From Lachnospiraceae bacterium (GTDB lineage: Bacteria; Bacillota; Clostridia; Lachnospirales; Lachnospiraceae): DNA of 5,535 nt. Location: NCBI GenBank assembly GCA_017476305.1, contig JAFVAA010000382.1, forward strand, positions 1 through 5,535, written 5' to 3'. Below are positions 1 to 3,365 of this stretch, piece by piece. Within the stretch, counting starts at the first letter, position 1, and each line of letters opens with the position of its first letter. A program made the translations under genes and the position numbers. Under the pieces are notes generated by a model. The model searched no databases and had not been told where the DNA came from. It saw nothing but the letters and a program-made list of their open reading frames with translations.

Positions 1-3
1 ATC

Positions 4-543
4 CTATGCGGATTTCCTTAATTTTTTCTTTTTTCCGGACACCAGATTGCGTATGCCCGAAGTTACTTTCCGCAGCCCCTTTTTCTTCGGTTCAGGCACC
101 GGCATTTCTTCCTCCGCCTTCAGTATCGTGAAGACCGCCTGCGCGCCACCTGCATGCATGAGACAGTACACTCCCACCTCATACCGTATCGCTTCTTCCT
201 GCGTGGGCAGATGCCTTATGTTCCACTTGCCGGCAATACGTTCCACCGAGGCCAGGCAGCCCTCCAGCCTGCCATTGCGCAGGCGAAAGTCTGTAAAAAA
301 ATGATCTTCGGTAAAGGCCACAAAAGCCCCTTTTTCAGACAGACCGACTCCTTTCCTCGCCTCCAGGTATGCAGTCCGCATTCTGTCAGCGTTCTGCATA
401 GCGGACACAACAATCCCTGCATCTGTCAGGTACCCTTTCTGGGCATGTTCCGCAGCCATGGACAGCATTGCAAGCTCATAGCTGAACACGCATACCACGT
501 TCTTGTACCTTTCCAGCTTTTGCTGCACACATTCCTTATCCAT
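4..543 (-). CDS. Hypothetical protein, 179 aa, with lysine-rich C-terminal tail
   Basis: I do not recognise the family. The predicted protein is soluble and mostly helical. The first 65 residues (MDKECVQQKLERYKN onward) look like an alpha-helical region. Residues 70-145 alternate strand-like and helical segments (AFVAFTEDHFFTDFRL, EVGVYCLMHAGGAQAVFTIL). Residues 153-179 form a very basic tail (EPKKKGLRK through GKKKKLRKSA), which could contact nucleic acid or acidic surfaces. I see no signal peptide or membrane segment. The ATG at 543 is preferred because AGAGAGG lies 5 nt upstream (549-555). The frame stays open to an ATG at 630, but that extension would run through an intrinsic terminator at 605-634. 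Upstream lies a strong promoter followed by that terminator, so expression may depend on read-through or on a weaker promoter near 565-605. The stop is TAG, 3 nt from the left edge. Confidence 0.72.
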   Translation of the reverse strand: MDKECVQQKLERYKNVVCVFSYELAMLSMAAEHAQKGYLTDAGIVVSAMQNADRMRTAYLEARKGVGLSEKGAFVAFTEDHFFTDFRLRNGRLEGCLASVERIAGKWNIRHLPTQEEAIRYEVGVYCLMHAGGAQAVFTILKAEEEMPVPEPKKKGLRKVTSGIRNLVSGKKKKLRKSA

Positions 544-548
544 TCCTA

Positions 549-569
549 CCTCTCTTTCCGCCTTACGGC
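549..569 (-). promoter_or_regulatory. Ribosome binding site with small upstream hairpin, 179-aa gene
   Basis: On the minus strand AGAGAGG (555-549) sits 5 nt before the ATG at 543 and decides the start codon. Just upstream, GCC-GTAA-GGC (569-560) can form a short stem with a GNRA-type tetraloop. The hairpin is too small to call regulatory on its own. Confidence 0.55.
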
Positions 570-604
570 ATTTTATATTTATCAGTTCAACACACGGAGG
601 CAAC

Positions 605-634
605 AAAAAAGGGACTGCCTCAAAAGACATTCCC
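605..634 (-). terminator. Intrinsic (rho-independent) terminator
   Basis: On the minus strand GGGAATGTCT (634-625), a TTTG loop (624-621) and AGGCAGTCCC (620-611) form a 10-position stem with one A-G mismatch and one G-U wobble. Six T residues follow directly (610-605). This is a complete intrinsic terminator seen directly in the sequence. It lies 130-160 nt downstream of the promoter at 765-793 and about 62 nt upstream of the 179-aa gene's start. It can therefore either end a small RNA or act as an attenuator for that gene. Confidence 0.8.
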
Positions 635-705
635 TATCGGTTACTTCCATATGATAATTTTAGTGTTCCAACCCTCTCATTCCTGCTCAGGCTTTCTTCA
701 AGCAT
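634..705 (-). CDS. Possible 23-codon leader ORF
   Basis: A short frame starts at ATG 705-703 (MLEESLSRNERVG...) and ends at TAG 636-634, so its stop codon shares its last base with the first base of the terminator stem. A ribosome finishing here would cover the terminator's 5' arm, the geometry expected of translation-coupled attenuation. No convincing Shine-Dalgarno sequence precedes the ATG, and the frame is short enough to arise by chance, so translation is doubtful. Confidence 0.2.
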   Translation of the reverse strand: MLEESLSRNERVGTLKLSYGSNR

Positions 706-737
706 TTACATACCAAACAGCCAACTTTCAGGCTCAT
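687..737 (-). CDS. Possible 16-codon cysteine-containing leader ORF
   Basis: ATG at 737-735 opens the frame MSLKVGCLVCKCLKKA, ending at TGA 689-687. It overlaps the following 23-codon frame by 19 nt in a different phase. The peptide has three cysteines (CxxCxC) and a basic end. The start lies just 3' of the long 5' helix strand and has no visible ribosome binding site. It may be only an accident of the structured RNA. Confidence 0.15.
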   Translation of the reverse strand: MSLKVGCLVCKCLKKA

Positions 738-764
738 TAAGAGGTTAAAACAATTCATGTCTTT

Positions 765-793
765 ATTATAAAAGGGGAAAAAGGAAATTGCAA
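765..793 (-). promoter_or_regulatory. Sigma-A type promoter driving the leader RNA
   Basis: On the minus strand a -35 box TTGCAA (793-788) and a perfect -10 box TATAAT (770-765) are separated by exactly 17 nt. The spacer is a pyrimidine run. This is the best promoter in the window. The predicted start is near 758-760. It points to the structured RNA, the terminator and then the 179-aa gene. Confidence 0.75.
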
Positions 794-803
794 GAGAAAA
801 ACC

Positions 804-855
804 CTCACATTGAAAAATCATTGAAAACAATTGGCATTAGATCCTACGATGTGAG
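804..855. repeat. Direct repeat and inverted repeat upstream of the leader promoter
   Basis: CATTGAAAA occurs twice at 808-816 and 819-827 with an 11-bp period (minus strand: TTTTCAATG twice). The pair lies about 15-35 bp upstream of the -35 box at 788-793. An inverted repeat CTCACAT (804-810) / ATGTGAG (849-855) encloses it. An 11-bp direct-repeat period next to a promoter is the pattern bound by OmpR/PhoB-type response regulators (established knowledge). Assigning it here is inference, and AT-rich DNA produces such repeats by chance. Confidence 0.3.
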
Positions 856-991
856 TGATTCAAAATTTCACATAAGCCTACCAATATCAGTAAAGCATGA
901 AAATAGTATATCTGTGATAAAGAGAAGCCTGCACAAGCTGTTTATGCGTCAGGCTGTTAATTCTAACCTGATGTTCTGCCATAAACCGATA
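856..991. other. Intergenic stretch with no convincing gene
   Basis: This AT-rich stretch lies between the leader promoter region and the end of the regulator gene. An open frame on the plus strand from TTG 788 crosses it, but runs on antisense to the regulator and shows no recognisable domain. A weak stem GCCTG/CAGGC (927-931 with 950-954) lies about 40-65 nt beyond the regulator's stop. It has a short arm and no clean T-run, so I do not call it a terminator. Confidence 0.4.
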
Positions 992-1207
992 TCACGGACA
1001 ATCCGTTTCCTCATCATAGAATTCCATGACATCCTCCACCCTGCAATGCAGGATCTTACAGAGCTTATCGATGGTATTGACCTCCAGATTCCTGTTGTGC
1101 CTCAGCCGGTCAAGCTGGGGATTGCTAATACCGTACCGGGTGTAAAGGTCATACTGCGTGATTCCTTTTTCCTTCATCGTCACCCATAATCGATCATACT
1201 TTATCAT
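992..1207 (-). CDS. XRE-family (Cro/C1-type) helix-turn-helix regulator, 71 aa
   Basis: A minimal single-domain DNA-binding protein, probably a transcriptional repressor acting as a dimer. Residues 3-15 (KYDRLWVTMKEKG) are helix 1. ITQYDLYTRYG (16-26) is helix 2 of the HTH. SNPQLDRLRHN (28-38) is the recognition helix. VNTIDKLCKILHC (43-55) and RVEDVMEFYDEE (56-67) complete the five-helix fold. The pattern 'MIKYDxLWxTMKEKGI...LCKIL...VEDVMEF' is typical of the YozG-like HTH_26 group, common in Lachnospiraceae genomes and their mobile elements. The length is normal for these. ATG at 1207 follows AAAGG (about 8 nt spacing). It is divergent from the 83-aa gene, with 109 bp between them containing inverted repeats, so it probably controls both promoters. 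Family call is firm; target is inferred. Confidence 0.88.
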   Translation of the reverse strand: MIKYDRLWVTMKEKGITQYDLYTRYGISNPQLDRLRHNRNLEVNTIDKLCKILHCRVEDVMEFYDEETDCP

Positions 1208-1226
1208 ATCCGCTTACCTTTTTTTC

Positions 1227-1292
1227 ATAAATACTCTTGTATTATTTCTATTATCTGAGTAAAATAGTTGCAATTATAGAGTATTTATAATT
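1227..1292. promoter_or_regulatory. Divergent promoter/operator region with 11-bp inverted repeat
   Basis: ATAAATACTCT (1227-1237) is the exact reverse complement of AGAGTATTTAT (1278-1288), 40 bp apart. The left copy lies in a small palindrome, AATAC-TCTT-GTATT (1230-1243). The right copy lies in another, AATTATA-7 nt-TATAATT (1272-1292). This right palindrome supplies a TATAAT -10 box to each strand: plus at 1286-1291 toward the 83-aa gene, minus at 1278-1273 toward the regulator. The -35 boxes are poor; TTGCAA at 1268-1273 is self-complementary but badly spaced. The most economical reading is an operator pair for the adjacent regulator, which could repress by looping or by covering the -10 boxes. 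Confidence 0.5.
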
Positions 1293-1316
1293 ACATGGTT
1301 ATATGAGGTGTAAAGT

Positions 1317-1568
1317 ATGCGGCGCATATTCGGATTTTTGGTTGGTGTATTCTACAAGATTTATTTCCGGATCAGACTTAGACATATTGATTCCGAATGG
1401 TATTACTGGAATGAAACAGGATTTTCCCTGTTTCCACCGTCATTCTATTATACGCATTCAGAAGATGAGATAGAACGTACCACAGAAGAGACTCTGGCCG
1501 AGTTAAGAACAATGCTGTCTGAGTACGATGAAAAATATAACGGCAGATCACATAAACAAAGAAGATGA
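1317..1568 (+). CDS. Small aromatic-rich protein, 83 aa, unknown function
   Basis: I do not recognise this protein. The N-terminus (MRRIFGFLVGVFYKIYFRIR) mixes hydrophobic and basic residues and could be an amphipathic or membrane-associating helix; it lacks a signal cleavage site. A tryptophan- and tyrosine-rich middle follows (SEWYYWNETGFSLFPPSFYY, 26-45). The acidic helical C-terminal half (SEDEIERTTEETLAELRTMLSEYDEKY, 48-74) ends in a basic tail. ATG 1317 has a good ribosome binding site (GAGGTG at 1305-1310, 6 nt spacing) and a TATAAT box 25 nt upstream. It is the only plus-strand gene in the window and is visibly more AT-rich than the two large genes. Divergence from the HTH regulator suggests a regulated pair. 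A toxin-like or membrane effector role is conceivable but unsupported. Confidence 0.62.
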   Translation: MRRIFGFLVGVFYKIYFRIRLRHIDSEWYYWNETGFSLFPPSFYYTHSEDEIERTTEETLAELRTMLSEYDEKYNGRSHKQRR

Positions 1569-1645
1569 TCCGCCGTCCTTCGTGACTTCCTTATGTAATG
1601 CTGACTATTATCAAATTCTGCCGTGTTTCGGTTTCCGTTCCGCTG
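1569..1645. other. Convergent intergenic gap without terminator
   Basis: The 83-aa gene and the lipoprotein gene end facing each other 77 bp apart. I looked for a bidirectional terminator and see only 3-bp stems (for example CCG/CGG near 1621-1631) and no T-run on either strand, so each transcript may read into the other gene. Confidence 0.4.
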
Positions 1646-3301
1646 TCATCCCGCAAGATAAAACTGAGCCTTTAAGGGATATGCCGGGATGTTGTCATGT
1701 CCTCCTTCATTGCTGCCGTCCCATACCGTTTTCGTGATCCTGTATGTTCCCGGTGTCAATTTCCCATACATCCACTCCCAATTCGTTTCTATCACTGCTT
1801 CACCCTCTGTGGGAATGGAATAGCCTTCATCTGTAAAAGCGCCATTCTCAATGATCCGCGGAACTTCTATCCATGTAGATCCTTCAAGCCTTTCCATAAG
1901 ATACCCTTCTCCATATAATAATTCCCTGGCATCTTTCCTGTCATATTGGCGAATGTGGACCGTAGCGCCGCCAGGTGTTACATTGCTCACACTCATAATG
2001 ACCGCTATCGTATCATTTTCTGACTCAGGGATGTATTGCCCGGCACCGCCATTCGCCCTGCTTTTGTCGAGCCTGACCGTATCAAGGATGGAAAGTGCCT
2101 CCTCCCAGGCTTCATCCGTCCATGAGTCACAATCGGAATGTGTTGCCACTATTTTTGTATTTGCACCGCCATACGTGATAAAATTCCAATGTTCATTGTT
2201 ATCATATGTACCCATGTAGGCGGAGTCCCCTGCAAGCGTGATCTCTTCCTGGGAAAGACCGGTCCCGCATACTCCAAAGCTGTCAGCATAAAACAGTTCG
2301 ATATGCCCCTCTTTTGCATCTTTGGGATACAAAAACAACCCGTACAAACCTACCGTCATCTCCCCGCTGTCAACCGGATAAGTTTCTGCGTTCCATGTCT
2401 CAGGAATGGATACCGAGATCTGTCCATACGGACCTACCACTGATGCAACATCAGCATTTACCATTTCATTCGGTATTATCTGGGGCTCCATATCAATAAT
2501 AACCGGTCTCTCCAGTACCGATGCCTCCGAGCCAAATTTTTTACTGACTTCAATAATGATATGCCATTCTGCCATGTCAGCCGTTCCAACCTGTGGTACC
2601 AATCGCTCCACCACCGGCTGGATGGCATATTGTTTTCCATCTACCTGCGGCGGCAGCACCCTGACTTCCGTGACTTCATGCTGCATGGAGCCGCTGCCTT
2701 CTTCCAGCCGAACAAAAATGACTTCATTCTCCTCAAAGAAATGCTCATCATAGTTTTTTATTGCATCTGTAAAGCCGATCGTTTCCTCGGAATATGGATT
2801 CGCCCTGCTTTCAAGATCATACTTTTCCTTATTTACCTCATAGTATTCTTTCAGTTCTTTGGCTGTTGAGATCCAAAAGATCTTCGGGTATTCTTCGCCA
2901 TCCAAATAACCGTTTGTCCTGATGTACTGCGCCCTAAAATCAACATCGGGCAGGGTATCGCCAGATACAACCACCTTTTCTATGTTCTCAAACCTTGCCG
3001 GCCATGTTTCCTGTATCTTTCCATCATATGTGATCTCGAGCACAGACCCGATATCATAATCCGTGCCTTTTTCAATCAGGTCAGCCGACAGCAAAAAACT
3101 GCTCGAGGACTGCAATTCCCATGATCCCGGAACAGGCTCGACATAGATCAGGTTCCCCTCCATCTGCGTGATGCTTGCCTGGACAACCCTATCTGCCTGA
3201 TTTGCCGATTGATCTCCAATGTCTGTATTATCATCTTTTTGTCCACATGCGGCGATCAGCAACAGCGATAACATAAATATGATTTGTGATAATTTCTTCA
3301 T
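1646..3301 (-). CDS. Multidomain surface lipoprotein, 551 aa
   Basis: The N-terminus MKKLSQIIFMLSLLLIAAC is a lipoprotein signal peptide with Cys19 as the lipidated residue, so the protein should be anchored outside the membrane. After a short linker, residues 38-112 (GNLIYVEPVPGSWELQSSSS; SVLEITYDGKIQETWPARF) resemble the small DUF3221/OB-like domain of Bacillota lipoproteins. Residues 138-216 (IFWISTAKELKEYYEVNKEK ... FFEENEVIFVRLEEGSGSM) and 290-412 (SIPETWNAE ... ELFYADSFGVCGTGL ... WEEALSILDTVRL) are two further modules that I associate with Lachnospiraceae lipoproteins but cannot name. Residues 425-549 resemble a bacterial Ig-like domain of the Big_14 type (YLMERLEGSTWIEVP; LTPGTYRITKTVWD). 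Start: TTG at 3307 is possible, but ATG 3301 gives a typical signal peptide and lies 10 nt after AGGAGG (3312-3317). It lies 64 nt downstream of the large gene. Function is unknown; ligand binding or cell-surface sensing is plausible. Confidence 0.85.
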   Translation of the reverse strand: MKKLSQIIFMLSLLLIAACGQKDDNTDIGDQSANQADRVVQASITQMEGNLIYVEPVPGSWELQSSSSFLLSADLIEKGTDYDIGSVLEITYDGKIQETWPARFENIEKVVVSGDTLPDVDFRAQYIRTNGYLDGEEYPKIFWISTAKELKEYYEVNKEKYDLESRANPYSEETIGFTDAIKNYDEHFFEENEVIFVRLEEGSGSMQHEVTEVRVLPPQVDGKQYAIQPVVERLVPQVGTADMAEWHIIIEVSKKFGSEASVLERPVIIDMEPQIIPNEMVNADVASVVGPYGQISVSIPETWNAETYPVDSGEMTVGLYGLFLYPKDAKEGHIELFYADSFGVCGTGLSQEEITLAGDSAYMGTYDNNEHWNFITYGGANTKIVATHSDCDSWTDEAWEEALSILDTVRLDKSRANGGAGQYIPESENDTIAVIMSVSNVTPGGATVHIRQYDRKDARELLYGEGYLMERLEGSTWIEVPRIIENGAFTDEGYSIPTEGEAVIETNWEWMYGKLTPGTYRITKTVWDGSNEGGHDNIPAYPLKAQFYLAG

Positions 3302-3342
3302 AGGCAAATTCCCTCCTTTTATCCTATAAGACGAAATCTGTT

Positions 3343-3356
3343 CTGAAAAGTTTCAG
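3343..3356. repeat. 14-bp palindrome between the two large genes
   Basis: CTGAAA-AG-TTTCAG is a perfect 6+6 palindrome with a 2-bp centre. It sits in the gap between the large gene's stop (3366) and the lipoprotein start. The loop is too tight for a terminator and no T-run follows, so read-through from the upstream gene is expected. It could be an operator half-site pair, or chance. Confidence 0.25.
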
Positions 3357-3365
3357 GTTATCCAT

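Larger units (their letters stand above)
605..760 (-). ncRNA. Candidate structured leader RNA or small RNA, about 155 nt
   Basis: The transcript expected from the promoter at 765-793 would start near 758-760 and end at the terminator T-run (605-610). Its 5' part contains TGTTTTAACCTCTTA (752-738). This pairs with TGAGAGGGTTGGAACA (679-664) over 15 bp: 12 Watson-Crick pairs, 3 G-U wobbles and one bulged G. The enclosed 58 nt can form two small hairpins, AGCC/GGCT (734-731 with 722-719) and GCTT/AAGC (703-700 with 694-691). That makes a three-way junction resembling the aptamer plus terminator layout of a riboswitch. A single-stranded-looking linker (663-635) leads into the terminator. I cannot match it to a named RNA class. 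It may be a cis-acting leader of the 179-aa gene or an independent small RNA. Confidence 0.5.

Noticed and set aside
4..630. Longer 208-aa version of the first gene starting at ATG 630
   Set aside because: The extra 29 codons run through the intrinsic terminator at 605-634, and the ATG lacks a good ribosome binding site. ATG 543 has AGAGAGG at 5 nt.
605..630. Sequence AAAAAAGGGACTGCCTC as the terminal inverted repeat of an insertion sequence or MITE
   Set aside because: It resembles such ends, but I found no matching inverted copy or target-site duplication in the window. The terminator stem explains it fully.
605..760. 6S RNA or T-box leader
   Set aside because: There is no T-box consensus (NGGUGGNACCGCG) or tRNA-pairing bulge. 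The end-to-end rod with a central bubble expected for 6S is not formed; the long helix closes only the 5' two-thirds.
927..954. Terminator after the HTH regulator gene
   Set aside because: The GCCTG/CAGGC stem has only five pairs, an 18-nt loop and no uninterrupted T-run.
788..1189. 133-codon plus-strand frame starting at TTG 788
   Set aside because: Its start overlaps the -35 box of a strong minus-strand promoter, it runs antisense through most of the HTH gene, and no domain is recognisable. The GGAAA before TTG is too close to act as a normal ribosome binding site.
1697..2869. Several plus-strand frames opposite the lipoprotein gene
   Set aside because: They are out-of-frame shadows with no ribosome binding sites or coherent domains, while the minus strand encodes a complete lipoprotein.
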